Of a stretch of DNA of 33,062 bases, positions 8,093 through 18,026 are shown in pieces (the first letter of the stretch is position 1; every line of letters begins with the position of its first letter). The notes below the pieces were generated by a model. The model ran no database searches. It saw only the letters and a list, made by a program, of their open reading frames with translations, and was not told the DNA's origin. This DNA comes from Bauldia sp. (GTDB lineage: Bacteria > Pseudomonadota > Alphaproteobacteria > Rhizobiales > Kaistiaceae). The stretch covers positions 1 to 33,062 of the forward strand of contig JADYYB010000129.1 of assembly GCA_020853895.1 (NCBI GenBank), given 5' to 3'. The position numbers were made by a program, and so were the translations under genes.

Positions 8093-10858
8093 TTGGCCGA
8101 TTTGACGCCGCCCCGCCGGCCGGACGACCCCGAGCGCACACCGGACATCGAGCCGGTCTCGATCACCGACGAGATGCGCCGCTCCTATCTCGACTACGCA
8201 ATGAGCGTGATCGTGAGCCGCGCGCTTCCCGACGTGCGCGACGGCCTGAAGCCCGTGCACCGCCGCATCCTCCACGGCATGAACGAGCAGGGCTTCGACT
8301 GGAACAAGGCGTTCCGCAAGTCGGCGCGCATCGTCGGCGACATCATCGGTAAGTATCACCCGCATGGCGACCAGCCCGTGTACGACGCGCTGGTCCGCAT
8401 GGCGCAGGAATTCTCGATGCGCGAGGAGCTCATCGACGGCCAGGGCAATTTCGGCTCGGTCGACGGCGACCCCCCGGCGCATATGCGCTACACCGAGGCC
8501 CGCCTCACCAAGATCGCCCATTCGCTGCTGGAGGATATCGACAAGGGAACGGTCGACTTCCAGGACAATTACGACGGCTCCGAGCGCGAGCCGATCGTCC
8601 TGCCGGCGCGCTTCCCCAATCTTCTCGTCAATGGCGCGGGCGGCATCGCGGTGGCGATGGCGACCAACATCCCCTCGCACAATCTCGGCGAGATCATCGA
8701 CGGCTGCTTCGCGGTCATCGACAACCCGATGATCACCGCCGAGCAGCTGATGGAGATCGTCCCCGGCCCGGACTTCCCAACCGCCGGCATCATCCTCGGC
8801 CGCACGGGCATTCGTCTCGCCTATGAGACCGGCCGCGGCTCCATCGTGATGCGCGGACGCGTTGCCGTCGAGCAGCTCCGCAAGGACCGCGAGGCGCTGG
8901 TCATCACGGAGATTCCCTACCAGGTGAACAAGGCCGCGATGGTCGAGCGCATCGCCGATCTGGTGCGCGAGAAGCGCATCGAGGGCGTCGCCGACCTTCG
9001 CGACGAGTCCAACCGGCACGGCACGCGCGTCGTCGTCGAGCTGAAGCGAGACGCCGTCGCCGACGTGGTGCTCAACCAGCTCTACCGGTTCTCGCCGCTG
9101 CAGACGACCTTCGGCTGCAACTTCGTGGTGCTCAACGGCCAGCGCCCCGAGACGATGGGCCTGCGCGATATGCTGCAGGCCTTCGTCTCCTTCCGCGAGG
9201 AAGTGGTCGGCCGGCGCACCAAGTTCCTGCTCGTCCGCGCCCGCGAGCGCGCGCACGTGTTGGTCGGCCTCGCCATCGCCGTCGCCAATATCGACGAGGT
9301 CATCGCCCTCATCCGCAACGCGCCGGACCCCTCCACGGCCCGCGAAGGCCTTATGGCCCGCGCCTGGCCGGCGTCCGATGTGGAGCCGCTGATCGCGCTC
9401 ATCGCCGACCCCAACCAGGTCGCGTCGGGGGAGGGCACCTACCGCCTTTCCGACGCCCAGGCCCGCGCGATCCTCGACCTCCGGCTTCAGCGCCTGACCG
9501 GCCTCGGCCGCGACGAGATCGCGAAGGAGCTCGGCGAGCTGGCCGATTCGATCCGCGACTACCTCGACATCCTCCGCTCGCGCGCCCGGATCCTCGCCAT
9601 CGTCAAGGACGAACTCGCGGCCATCAAGACCGAGTTCGCCACCCCGCGCCGTACTGAGATCCTCGAGGCCGAGGGCGACTTCGAGGACGAGGACCTCATC
9701 CAGCGCGAGGACATGGTCGTGACCGTGACCCACGCCGGCTACGTCAAGCGCGTGCCGCTCGCCGCCTTCCGCGCGCAGCGGAGAGGCGGCAAGGGCCGGG
9801 CGGGCATGGCGACGCGCGAGGAGGATTTCGTCACCCGCGTGTTCGTCGCCAACACCCACACGCCGGTGCTCTTCTTCTCCTCGCGCGGCCTCGTCTACAA
9901 GCTCAAGGTCTGGCGTTTGCCGCTGTCGGCGCCCAACGCCCGCGGCAAGGCGCTCGTCAACCTCCTGCCGCTGCAGGAGAACGAGCGCATCACCACGATC
10001 ATGCCGCTGCCCGAGGACGAGGCGCAGTGGGCCACGCTCGACGTCATGTTCGCGACCACCGGCGGCACCGTCCGCCGCAACAAGCTGAGCGATTTCATCC
10101 AGGTGAGCCGCGCCGGCAAGATCGCCATGAAGCTCGAGGAGAACGAGGGCATCGTCGGCGTCTATACCTGCACCGAGAACGACGACGTGATCCTCACCAC
10201 CGCCGAGGGGCAGTGCATCCGCTTCCCGGTGACCGACGTGCGTGTCTTCAAGGGCCGCGACTCGACCGGCGTCCGCGGCATCAATCTCGGCGCGGACGAC
10301 ACGCTCATCTCGATGTCGATCCTCCGCCACTTCGACGCCACGGCGGACGAGCGCGTCGCCTATCTGAAGGTGAGCCGCGCCGTACGCGGAGAGACGGAGG
10401 CCGAGGAGGCGCCGGCCGAGGAGAGCGGCGAGGACGCCGCCTCCGGCGGCGACCTCAGCCCGGAGCGCTACGCCGAGATGAGCGCGGCCGAGCAGTTCGT
10501 GCTCACCGTGTCGGCGCGCGGCTACGGCAAGCGCACCTCCTCCTTCGAGTACCGGACCACCGGGCGCGGGGGCAAAGGCATCGGCGCGATGGTCGTCAAC
10601 GACCGCAACGGCCGCCTCGTCGCCTCCTTCCCGGTCGAGGATTCCGACGACATCATGCTGGTCACCGACGCCGGCCAGGTGATCCGCGTCCCGGTCGACG
10701 GCGGGGAGGCCAACCGCATCCGCATCGTCGGCCGCAACTCGCAGGGCGTCCGCATCTTCAAGACCGCCGACGACGAGAAGGTGGTCAGCGTCGAGCGCCT
10801 CATCGACACCGGCGAGGAAGTCCTCGACGACGGCCCCGCGCCCCCTGCCGTCCCGTAG
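8093..10858 (+). CDS. gyrA: DNA gyrase subunit A
   Basis: This is the breakage-reunion subunit of DNA gyrase, which introduces negative supercoils with GyrB. I chose TTG 8093 because AAGGA lies 7 bases upstream and it gives 921 residues; an upstream in-frame TTG at 8015 would add 26. The catalytic tyrosine is Tyr133 (MRYTEA; Tyr122 in E. coli) and the GyrA box QRRGGKG needed for DNA wrapping is at 562-568. The C-terminal beta-pinwheel contains an acidic insertion of about 35 residues near 765-800, which I recall from other alphaproteobacterial GyrA. At the quinolone site the E. coli Ser83-Ala84 pair is replaced by Gln94-Pro95 ([10 protein letters not shown]), while Asp98 (Asp87) is kept. A strong intrinsic terminator follows. 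Confidence 0.97.
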   Translation: MADLTPPRRPDDPERTPDIEPVSITDEMRRSYLDYAMSVIVSRALPDVRDGLKPVHRRILHGMNEQGFDWNKAFRKSARIVGDIIGKYHPHGDQPVYDALVRMAQEFSMREELIDGQGNFGSVDGDPPAHMRYTEARLTKIAHSLLEDIDKGTVDFQDNYDGSEREPIVLPARFPNLLVNGAGGIAVAMATNIPSHNLGEIIDGCFAVIDNPMITAEQLMEIVPGPDFPTAGIILGRTGIRLAYETGRGSIVMRGRVAVEQLRKDREALVITEIPYQVNKAAMVERIADLVREKRIEGVADLRDESNRHGTRVVVELKRDAVADVVLNQLYRFSPLQTTFGCNFVVLNGQRPETMGLRDMLQAFVSFREEVVGRRTKFLLVRARERAHVLVGLAIAVANIDEVIALIRNAPDPSTAREGLMARAWPASDVEPLIALIADPNQVASGEGTYRLSDAQARAILDLRLQRLTGLGRDEIAKELGELADSIRDYLDILRSRARILAIVKDELAAIKTEFATPRRTEILEAEGDFEDEDLIQREDMVVTVTHAGYVKRVPLAAFRAQRRGGKGRAGMATREEDFVTRVFVANTHTPVLFFSSRGLVYKLKVWRLPLSAPNARGKALVNLLPLQENERITTIMPLPEDEAQWATLDVMFATTGGTVRRNKLSDFIQVSRAGKIAMKLEENEGIVGVYTCTENDDVILTTAEGQCIRFPVTDVRVFKGRDSTGVRGINLGADDTLISMSILRHFDATADERVAYLKVSRAVRGETEAEEAPAEESGEDAASGGDLSPERYAEMSAAEQFVLTVSARGYGKRTSSFEYRTTGRGGKGIGAMVVNDRNGRLVASFPVEDSDDIMLVTDAGQVIRVPVDGGEANRIRIVGRNSQGVRIFKTADDEKVVSVERLIDTGEEVLDDGPAPPAVP

Positions 10859-10864
10859 AATCGA

Positions 10865-10890
10865 AATGCCGGCCTCGGGCCGGCATTTTT
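10865..10890 (+). terminator. Rho-independent terminator of gyrA
   Basis: AATGCCGGCC (10865-10874) pairs perfectly with GGCCGGCATT (10878-10887) around the loop TCG, and the 3' arm runs into TTTTT at 10886-10890. It begins 6 bases after the gyrA stop codon. It could also end the convergent small gene at 10910-11119. Confidence 0.92.
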
Positions 10891-10909
10891 ATATCCCCGC
10901 AGGAGAGCC

Positions 10910-11119
10910 CTATCGTACGGCGACGCGCGTCAGCACCGACACGCCCGAGCCGCGCTCCTCGACCGTCACATAGTCGACCGGAAGCCGATCGTCGGCCCAT
11001 ACCAGTCTATCGCTCTTGGCGCCGGTCGTTTCGCTGATCGAATAGTAAGCAGCGGCGCTCGCGATACCGGCCGCAGTCAAAGCGGCCGCGAAGATCACCG
11101 AATGAAGCCACAGAGTCAT
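10910..11119 (-). CDS. Small membrane-anchored or exported protein of unknown function
   Basis: The 69-residue product begins MTLWLHSVIFAAALTAAG, a single hydrophobic helix that is either a signal anchor or a signal peptide with the ASAAA region as cleavage site. A polar tail rich in Val, Asp and Arg follows. A longer in-frame reading to 11293 exists, but ATG 11117-11119 is preferred because it places the hydrophobic segment at the N-terminus with GGGGAA nearby. An EcfG-like promoter lies at 11202-11226 on the same strand, suggesting stress control. The gene converges with gyrA and is divergent from coaD. I do not recognise a family. Confidence 0.6.
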   Translation of the reverse strand: MTLWLHSVIFAAALTAAGIASAAAYYSISETTGAKSDRLVWADDRLPVDYVTVEERGSGVSVLTRVAVR

Positions 11120-11201
11120 GGGTTCCCCGTCCAAGGCTGTAAAAAGAGGAGACGCATACTCGCTACCGACGAACCGTCTGCCGGTTCTGCTTGCCGTTAC
11201 C

Positions 11202-11226
11202 AACACTTCCGCGCCTGAACGGTTCC
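11202..11226 (-). promoter_or_regulatory. Candidate EcfG (general stress) promoter for the small membrane protein gene
   Basis: On the minus strand GGAAC (11226-11222) is followed after 16 bases by TGTT (11205-11202), one mismatch from the EcfG consensus at permitted spacing. Transcription would begin near 11195, leaving a leader of about 75 bases before the ATG at 11119. Confidence is limited because the motif is short. Confidence 0.4.
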
Positions 11227-11307
11227 TGAACGCTTGTCCGGGCGGGCGGCTTGCGGGCCGGGGCCGTAGGCGATAGTGAAGCGCTCCCGCCATTTTCCGG
11301 CCAGGCC

Positions 11308-11796
11308 ATGAAGCGGACCGCGCTCTACCCGGGGACCTTCGACCCGGTCACCAACGGGCACCTCGACATCCTCGACGCCGCCCTCGGCATCGCCGACGAG
11401 GTGGTGGTGGCGATCGGCATCAACGCGGCGAAATCGCCGCGCTTCACCGTGGCCGAGCGGAAGGCGATGATCGAGAAGGCGATCGCCGGGTCGAAGGACG
11501 CCGGCCGGGTCAGCGTCACCTCCTTCGACGGCCTGGTGGTCGACGCGGCCAGGGAAGCGGGCGCGTCCATCCTCATCCGCGGCCTTCGCGACGGCACCGA
11601 CCTCGACTACGAGATGCAGATGGCCGGCATCAACGCCGCCCTCGCGCCGGCCCTCCGCACCGTCTTCCTGCCCGCGAGCCCGCTCGTCCGCCACATTACC
11701 ACCAGCCTTGTCCGGCAAGTGGCCGCTCTCGGCGGCGACGTGTCGGCCTTCGTGCCTGCCCACGTCGCCAAGAAGCTCAACGAGAAGCGCGGCTGA
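11308..11796 (+). CDS. coaD: Phosphopantetheine adenylyltransferase
   Basis: CoaD transfers AMP from ATP to 4'-phosphopantetheine, giving dephospho-CoA, the penultimate step of coenzyme A synthesis in the cytoplasm. The 162-residue length is typical. The nucleotidyltransferase motif [10 protein letters not shown] is at residues 9-18, and the family segments [25 protein letters not shown] and [11 protein letters not shown] are present; the last corresponds to the usual (S/T)SS-x-VR phosphate-binding loop. I start at ATG 11308 rather than the in-frame upstream codon at 11251 because the protein then begins [11 protein letters not shown], as in other CoaDs. It is followed after 33 bases by the cyclophilin gene, probably in the same transcript. 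Confidence 0.97.
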   Translation: MKRTALYPGTFDPVTNGHLDILDAALGIADEVVVAIGINAAKSPRFTVAERKAMIEKAIAGSKDAGRVSVTSFDGLVVDAAREAGASILIRGLRDGTDLDYEMQMAGINAALAPALRTVFLPASPLVRHITTSLVRQVAALGGDVSAFVPAHVAKKLNEKRG

Positions 11797-11829
11797 CGCG
11801 ACCCGTCGGCGCCCACTAGGGAGAAACCC

Positions 11830-12372
11830 ATGCAACGTCTCTTCGCCGTCCTGGCGACTCTAACCGCAATCTTGATCGGAGCGCCCGCGATGGCCCAGCC
11901 CACCCTCGACCCTGAGAACACCCTCTATCTCGACCTCGAGCAGGGTCGCGTCGTCATCCAGCTCCGCCCGGACCTCGCGCCCAACCATGTCGCCCAGGTC
12001 CAGAAGCTGGTCCGCGCCGGCTTCTACGACGGCATCATCTTCCACCGCGTGATCCCCGGCTTCATGGCCCAGACCGGCGACCCGACCGGCACTGGCATGG
12101 GCGGCTCCAACGAGCCCAACCTCAACGCCGAGTTCACCAACGAGCCGTTCGTGCGCGGCACGGTCGGCGCGGCGCGCACCCAGAACCCCAACTCGGCCAA
12201 CTCGCAGTTCTTCATCATGTTCGCCGAAGGCTCGTTCCTGAACGGCCAGTACACGGTCTGGGGCCAGGTGGTCGAAGGCATGGAGTTCGTCGACCAGATC
12301 CCGCCCGGCGAGCCGCCGCGCGCCCCGGGCCGTATCGTCAGGGCGCAGATCGCCGCCGACGTGCCGGCGTAG
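11830..12372 (+). CDS. Periplasmic cyclophilin-type peptidyl-prolyl cis-trans isomerase
   Basis: This 180-residue protein has a signal peptide (1-22, cleaved after AMA-Q) and a compact cyclophilin domain. It should speed proline isomerisation during folding of exported proteins. The catalytic Arg is R73 in [11 protein letters not shown], and the motifs [11 protein letters not shown] and the Trp in YTVWGQV complete the active site. AGGGAG lies 5 bases before the ATG. It shares the coaD transcription unit and is followed by two hairpins (12379-12402 and 12430-12465). From memory, related genomes often have two tandem cyclophilin genes here, one exported and one cytoplasmic; only the exported one is present in this window. 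Confidence 0.95.
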   Translation: MQRLFAVLATLTAILIGAPAMAQPTLDPENTLYLDLEQGRVVIQLRPDLAPNHVAQVQKLVRAGFYDGIIFHRVIPGFMAQTGDPTGTGMGGSNEPNLNAEFTNEPFVRGTVGAARTQNPNSANSQFFIMFAEGSFLNGQYTVWGQVVEGMEFVDQIPPGEPPRAPGRIVRAQIAADVPA

Positions 12373-12378
12373 CCATCC

Positions 12379-12402
12379 TGGCGGCCGGTGTGACGGCCGC
12401 CA
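12379..12402 (+). other. Stem-loop after the cyclophilin gene
   Basis: TGGCGGCCG (12379-12387) pairs with CGGCCGCCA (12394-12402) around GTGTGA. There is no T-run, so it is not a classical terminator on its own. It may act with the stronger hairpin 28 bases further on. Confidence 0.5.
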
Positions 12403-12429
12403 TTGGCGCAAGCCGCGAAATATGGAATG

Positions 12430-12470
12430 CGGGTCGGGCCCCGGATGATCTCCGGGGCTCGACCGTTTTT
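12430..12470 (+). terminator. Strong terminator-type hairpin directly upstream of queA
   Basis: GGTCGGGCCCCGGA (12432-12445) pairs with TCCGGGGCTCGACC (12451-12464) with a single G-U, around the 5-base loop TGATC, and is followed by TTTTT (12466-12470). The queA GTG start is only 11 bases after the last T. It may simply end the coaD-cyclophilin transcript, but the tight spacing leaves almost no room for a queA promoter, so an attenuator role is possible. Confidence 0.85.
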
Positions 12471-12481
12471 CCGGGGCGCGC

Positions 12482-13551
12482 GTGGACCTCGACCTCTTCG
12501 ACTTCGACCTGCCCGACGACCGCATCGCCCTTCGCCCGGCGCGTCCGCGCGATTCCGCGCGCCTTCTCGAGGTCGGCCCCGGCGGAACGCTCGCCGACCG
12601 CGTGGTGAGCGATCTTCCCGCGCTCCTTCGCCCTGGCGACGCGCTGGTCCTCAACGACACCCGCGTCGTCCCGGCCGAACTCGCCGGCACGCGCACGCGC
12701 GAGGATGCGCCCGCGGTCGAGGTCTCCGTGACGCTCTTCCACCGCGAGACGCGCGATGCCTTCCGGGCGTTCGCCCGTCCGGCGCGCCGCCTCCGCCCCG
12801 GGGACCGCATCCATTTCGTGAGCCCGCTCGACGCCTCGGCCTCGCTCGAGGCGACGGTCACCGAGCGTACCGAAGGCGAGGTGGTGCTGACCTTCGCGGC
12901 CGAGGGTTCGATGCTCGACGCGGCGATCGCCGAGGTCGGCGTCCCGCCGCTCCCGCCCTACATCTCGGCGCGCCGGCCGGCCGACGCGGCGGATGTCGAC
13001 GACTACCAGACCGTCTTCGCGCGGGAGGAGGGCGCCGTCGCCGCCCCGACCGCCGGCCTCCATTTCACCGACGATCTCCTCGCGCGCCTCCAGGCGCGCG
13101 GCGTCGAGCGCCACCAGGTGACGCTGCATGTCGGCCCCGGCACTTTCCTTCCCGTGAAGACCGAGCGCCTCGAGGACCACGTCATGCACGCCGAGTTCGG
13201 CCGCGTGTCGGCCGACACTGCCGCGGCGCTGAACGCGGTCCGCGCCCGCGGTGGGCGCATCGTCGCCGTCGGCACGACCTCGCTCCGCCTCCTCGAGAGC
13301 GCGGTCGACGAGGCCGGCCGCATCCTCCCCTTCAGCGGCGAGACGAGCATCTTCATCAAGCCGGGGCACCGCTTCCGCGCGGTCGATCTCCTCCTCACCA
13401 ATTTCCACCTGCCGCGCTCCACGCTCTTCGTGCTCGTCGCCGCCTTCAGCGGGCGCGAGACGATGCTCGCCGCCTACCGCCACGCGATCGCCGCCGGCTA
13501 CCGCTTCTATTCCTACGGCGACGCCTGCCTCCTTCACCCGGCCGGAACGGC

Positions 13552-13555
<4 letters not shown>
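12482..13555 (+). CDS. queA: S-adenosylmethionine:tRNA ribosyltransferase-isomerase
   Basis: QueA moves the ribosyl group of SAM onto 7-aminomethyl-7-deazaguanine at tRNA position 34, making epoxyqueuosine, the last-but-one step of queuosine synthesis. The 357-residue product is full length. Family motifs are clear: [14 protein letters not shown] at the start, [13 protein letters not shown], the APTAGLHFT segment, [21 protein letters not shown], and [17 protein letters not shown] near the end. The start is GTG 12482, just past a terminator-type hairpin, with GGGGCG as the only ribosome-binding candidate. Its stop overlaps the tgt start by 4 bases (ATGA at 13552-13555), so the two queuosine genes are coupled. 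Confidence 0.97.
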
Positions 13556-14681
<1,126 letters not shown>

Positions 14682-14685
<4 letters not shown>

Positions 14686-15674
14686 AAGTCCTCGCTGTAT
14701 TCGTCGAAGAGCTTGTAGAGCGCGAGCGGCTGCGTGAATTCGGGAAGGTCGAGATTCGCGCCGGCGGCGTTCTCCTCGGCGAGCGTGCGGGCGCCGAAAT
14801 GCAGGCGGATGCCGAGCCTCATCGTGTGCTGGAACAGCGTGTCGGAATCCTCGGGCGTCACGTCGTCGATCGTCTCGTAAGGATCGAACATATAGAGCCC
14901 GTCATAGGCCGCGAAGAGCGAGACACGCGTGTCGCGGATGCGCCGCGCGATCTCCACGCCCCAACTCGCCAGCTGAAAACGGTCGCCGCCCGTGCCGTCG
15001 TCGAACTCGATCTGGTCGCGCCCCTCGCCGTACATCGCCTCGATCTGCAGCCGCGTGTCGGGATCGGGGAAATGGCGGGCCACGCCGCGCACGAACCAGA
15101 GGTCGCCGAAGATGATGGAGTTGTACGAGTCATAGTCGAGCGCATCGAAATACCCGGCCTGGAGATAGAGCGTGGTGCGGTCCAGGATGCGCATCGCCTC
15201 CACGCCCGCCATGCCGGAAAGCGGGGTATCGGGCGCACCGATCAGCGAGCCGACGGTCAGCGCCCCGAACGGGCCGACGAGGAAGCTCCGATAGTCGCGG
15301 AGCGAGAGATGGAGGCCGACGGTTCCGCCGGCGAAGCCGTCGCGCTTCTCCGGCTCGAGCAGCGGGTCGGTCGACCAGTCCTCGCCGATCCGGCCGAGGA
15401 GATCGAGCTGCGTGGAGAAGCGCGGCGTCCATCGCCCGCCGATCTGGAGGTCGCCGCCGAACAGGAACGGCGTGTCGCTGTCGAACGTGTTGCTGCAGTC
15501 GGGACCGATGCAGAGATCCTGCCCGCCGGAATTGTTGGCGACGGACCCGAACCCGCCCCATAGGCTCCCATGGCCGGTGATGCGCGGGAGGCCGGCGAAC
15601 TCCTCCTGCGCGGCCGCTTGGCCGCCGGCGGCGATGACAATCGACGCAAGGGAAAGACGCAATCCGCGGCGCAT
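14682..15674 (-). CDS. Exported beta-barrel-like protein of unknown function
   Basis: The 330-residue protein has a signal peptide (to about residue 23, AAAQ) and then a series of amphipathic strands with frequent aromatic residues, consistent with an outer-membrane barrel. A Cys pair in [10 protein letters not shown] may form a loop disulfide. The last 40 residues are more polar and acidic, ending YSEDF with an aromatic C-terminal residue, as barrel-assembly signals do. I start at ATG 15674 because AGGAGG (15682-15687) sits 7 bases upstream; a TTG at 15689 would overlap that site. The stop shares the palindrome CTAG with tgt. I do not recognise a named family. Confidence 0.7.
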
Positions 15675-15835
15675 GGCTGCCCTCCTCAAGGAACGGGCAG
15701 TCTCTGAACTTCCCGCAAGACGAGAAGAGACATCAGCAGACGCCGCGCAGTCTGACTATGACCTCCCCGCCACACTCCCACGCGTTTCGCGGAGGCACGC
15801 CCGCGGACGGGAAGGTTTGCTGTCTTGGGGGATCT

Positions 15836-15911
15836 TGGTGAGCGCGCTGGGACTCGAACCCAGGACCTGCAGATTAAAAGTCCGCTGCTCTACCACCTGA
15901 GCTACGCGCTC
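15836..15911 (-). tRNA. tRNA-Lys (anticodon TTT)
   Basis: A complete cloverleaf reads on the minus strand. The 7-bp acceptor stem pairs GAGCGCG (15911-15905) with CGCGCTC (15846-15840). The D stem is GCTC/GAGC, the anticodon loop CTTTTAA carries TTT, and the T arm is CTGGG-TTCGAGT-CCCAG. The discriminator A and the CCA end are encoded (15839-15836). It lies between the promoter region of the barrel gene and the terminator at 15982-16005. Confidence 0.97.
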
Positions 15912-15975
15912 GAACCGGCGTCAGGTAGCAGGTTTCCGGCCAAAGCGACAGGGCGAGGACATCGGCCCGGCCGCC

Positions 15976-16006
15976 AAAAGGAAAGGCCGCCCGCAGGCGG
16001 CCTTTT
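15976..16006 (-). terminator. Rho-independent terminator of the small secreted protein gene pair
   Basis: AAAGGCCGCC (15982-15991) pairs perfectly with GGCGGCCTTT (15996-16005) around CGCA. Read leftwards it continues CCTTTT (15981-15976), so it would end transcripts from the gene at 16055-16318. The opposite strand also shows TTTT, so it may work in both directions. Confidence 0.85.
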
Positions 16007-16054
16007 CGAAGCGCGCGCCCGCCGTTCTGCCGGCAGGCGATGGCGGCTACCGGC

Positions 16055-16318
16055 CTAGTTGAGGCACTGCTGCTCGGCGTAGATGAGCCGCGCGAAGCGG
16101 CAGCGGAAAGTCTCCTCGGTCGACTCCTCCTCGAGGTCGACGAGGTCGGCGGCCTCGCGCGCCTTGTTCTCACCGAAATAGACGCTTTCCGAGCTCCCGA
16201 GCATGCGGCCGAGCACCTCGTGCGCGGCGCCCCACGCGCCGTCATAGGCCGGGGCGGCGACCGCCGGGGCGGCGGCGAAGGCAAAGATGGCCGTGCCAAG
16301 AGCAAGAGCGATCTTCAT
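16055..16318 (-). CDS. Small secreted protein, paralog A of a tandem pair
   Basis: The 87-residue product has a signal peptide (about 1-21, AVA-A), leaving a mature protein of about 66 residues. The mature part ends with the sequence EAADLVDLEEESTEE, then FRCRF and a second Cys near the C-terminus (QQCLN), so one disulfide is likely. The neighbouring gene at 16390-16668 shares this C-terminal half: EAADLV, an acidic run, FRC(R/K)F, then Cys 11-12 residues later. The two are therefore tandem duplicates. GGAGAA precedes the ATG at a good distance. I do not recognise the family. A periplasmic binding or inhibitor role would be conjecture. Confidence 0.75.
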   Translation of the reverse strand: MKIALALGTAIFAFAAAPAVAAPAYDGAWGAAHEVLGRMLGSSESVYFGENKAREAADLVDLEEESTEETFRCRFARLIYAEQQCLN

Positions 16319-16389
16319 GTCTGTTTCTCCATTTTGACGCGGGCCGATACTCGGTTCCGCTAGTGGGACGAAGTTGAGTAAGGCGATAC

Positions 16390-16668
16390 TTAGCGGCGCT
16401 GGCAGAGCGTGTGGGTCGCGTTGATGACTTGGAGGAACTTGCAGCGGAACTCCTGGCTGCTTTCCTCCTCCTCGACGTTCACGAGGTCGGCGGCCTCGTA
16501 CCCCGTCTTCTCACCGTCATAGAGATGCTCGAGGGTCGGCTCGTAGACGCGGGCGATGATCTCCTCGACGACGTCGAAGATCGACGGGGGCGGCGCGCTT
16601 TGCGCCAGGGCCGGCGCCGAGAGTCCAAAGAGGGCCGCGCCAGCCCCCACCACCAAGGCGAGTCTCAT
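16390..16668 (-). CDS. Small secreted protein, paralog B of a tandem pair
   Basis: The 92-residue product has a signal peptide (about 1-22, ALA-Q) and a short acidic mature part. The conserved block is YEAADLVNVEEEESSQE, FRCKF and Cys near the end (TLCQRR), matching paralog A. I start at ATG 16668 because GGAGGAAAG lies just upstream; an in-frame ATG at 16707 would put 13 extra residues before the signal peptide. The two genes are 71 bases apart and may be co-transcribed, ending at the 15982-16005 terminator. No function is recognised. The upstream 259-bp gap to dusB is AT-richer than its surroundings and should hold divergent promoters. Confidence 0.75.
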   Translation of the reverse strand: MRLALVVGAGAALFGLSAPALAQSAPPPSIFDVVEEIIARVYEPTLEHLYDGEKTGYEAADLVNVEEEESSQEFRCKFLQVINATHTLCQRR

Positions 16669-16927
16669 GATCTTTCCTCCGCTCGTGCCGATCAGCCGGC
16701 ACATCACCGCGAAAGTTAGATCACAGCGGTCCTTGTCTTTTCCTAACGGCCCTCCGGCAATTATCCTTTTCGTACTGAGAACTACTTAAAAGGACAGCTC
16801 CGCCTCAGCTTTGGTCGGATGGAACAAGTTGTAGGTATCCGCCGAATACCTAGTGCCAGTCCGGTTTTGGCGCGATCGCCAGCCGCCTCTTTGGTTGGCC
16901 GCCGGGAATGGTGTATGCGTCCCGGCA

Positions 16928-17962
16928 ATGATCGAGCCGCCTATCCATTCGCCTATTGCCGTCCTCGCTTCCCCGCTCTCGATCGGTCCGGTGAGGATCC
17001 CCAACCGCGTCTTCCTGGCGCCGATGTCGGGGGTCAGCGACCGGCCGTTCCGGACGATCGCGCTGCGCTTCGGCGCCGGTCTCGTCGTCTCCGAGATGAT
17101 CGCCTCCGAGCACCTCGCCACCGGCGACAGCGAGAGCCGGATGCGCGCCGAGCGCGCCGGCGGCGGCCCGCACGTCATCCAGCTCGCCGGCCGCGAGGCC
17201 CGCTGGATGGCCGAAGGCGCCCGCGCCGCGACCGCCTCCGGCGCCGATATCATCGACATCAACATGGGCTGCCCGGCCAAGAAGGTGACCGGCGGCTATT
17301 CCGGCTCGGCGCTGATGCGCGACCTCGACCATGCCGAGCGCCTCGTCGAGGCGACGGTCGCCGCGACGAGCCTCCCGGTGACCCTGAAGATGCGCCTCGG
17401 CTGGGACGACCGCTCGCTCAACGCCCCCGAGCTGGCGCGGCGCGCCGAGCGGGCGGGGGTGCGCCTCCTCACCGTCCACGGCCGGACGCGCTGCCAGTTC
17501 TACGGCGGCGCCGCCGACTGGGCGGCGATCCGCCGCGTGAAGGAAGCCGTGTCCATTCCGGTCATCGCCAACGGCGACCTCGGCGGAGCGGCCCAACTCG
17601 AGACGATGCTGCGCCTCTCCGGCGCCGACGGCGTGATGGTCGGGCGCGGCGCCTATGGCCGTCCCTGGCTGCCCGGGCATCTCGCCCGCTTCGCGGCGAC
17701 CGGCGGGATGGCGCCGGCGCCGACGGGGCAGGAGCTGCTGGCGCTCGTCGTCGGGCACTACGAGGCGATGCTCGAACTCTACGGCCCGTTCGTCGGCCCC
17801 AAGGCGGCGCGGAAGCATCTCGCCTGGTATCTCGAGGCGCTCGACACGCCCGTCGATCCCGACGCCCGCGCCGCGCTCCTCACCGAGCCGCGGCCGGCCC
17901 TGGCGCTCGAGCGCCTGGAGCGGCTCATCCTCGCCGTCGAACCCCGCCGAGAGGCCGCCTAG
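16928..17962 (+). CDS. dusB: tRNA-dihydrouridine synthase, DusB/NifR3 type
   Basis: This FMN enzyme reduces uridines in the tRNA D loop using NADPH. The 344-residue protein has the TIM-barrel motifs APMSGVSDRPFR (31-42), NMGCPAKKVTGG with catalytic Cys115, VHGRTRCQFY, IPVIANGDLGG and GVMVGRGAYGRPW for FMN binding. The start at ATG 16928 gives MIEPPIHSP; an upstream in-frame reading from 16853 adds 25 residues with no family likeness. In many alphaproteobacteria the nifR3/dusB gene heads the ntrBC operon. Here the next gene is convergent, so that linkage is absent at this locus. Confidence 0.94.
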   Translation: MIEPPIHSPIAVLASPLSIGPVRIPNRVFLAPMSGVSDRPFRTIALRFGAGLVVSEMIASEHLATGDSESRMRAERAGGGPHVIQLAGREARWMAEGARAATASGADIIDINMGCPAKKVTGGYSGSALMRDLDHAERLVEATVAATSLPVTLKMRLGWDDRSLNAPELARRAERAGVRLLTVHGRTRCQFYGGAADWAAIRRVKEAVSIPVIANGDLGGAAQLETMLRLSGADGVMVGRGAYGRPWLPGHLARFAATGGMAPAPTGQELLALVVGHYEAMLELYGPFVGPKAARKHLAWYLEALDTPVDPDARAALLTEPRPALALERLERLILAVEPRREAA

Positions 17963-17969
17963 CCGTCAC

Positions 17970-18003
17970 AAAGAAAAGCTCCGGCGCGACGGGCGCGCCG
18001 GAG
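17970..18003 (-). terminator. Rho-independent terminator between dusB and the porin gene
   Basis: CTCCGGCGCG (17979-17988) pairs perfectly with CGCGCCGGAG (17994-18003) around ACGGG. Read leftwards it runs into CTTTTCTTT, so it serves the minus-strand porin gene. It also lies just after the dusB stop and may block read-through from that side. Confidence 0.85.
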
Positions 18004-18026
18004 TTCCGAGGTCTGGCCGCTGGAGC

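Noticed and set aside
7217-10330. Long minus-strand open reading antisense to gyrA
   Set aside because: Composition is the His/Asp/Leu/Gly-rich antisense pattern of a GC-rich gene, and gyrA on the other strand is certain.
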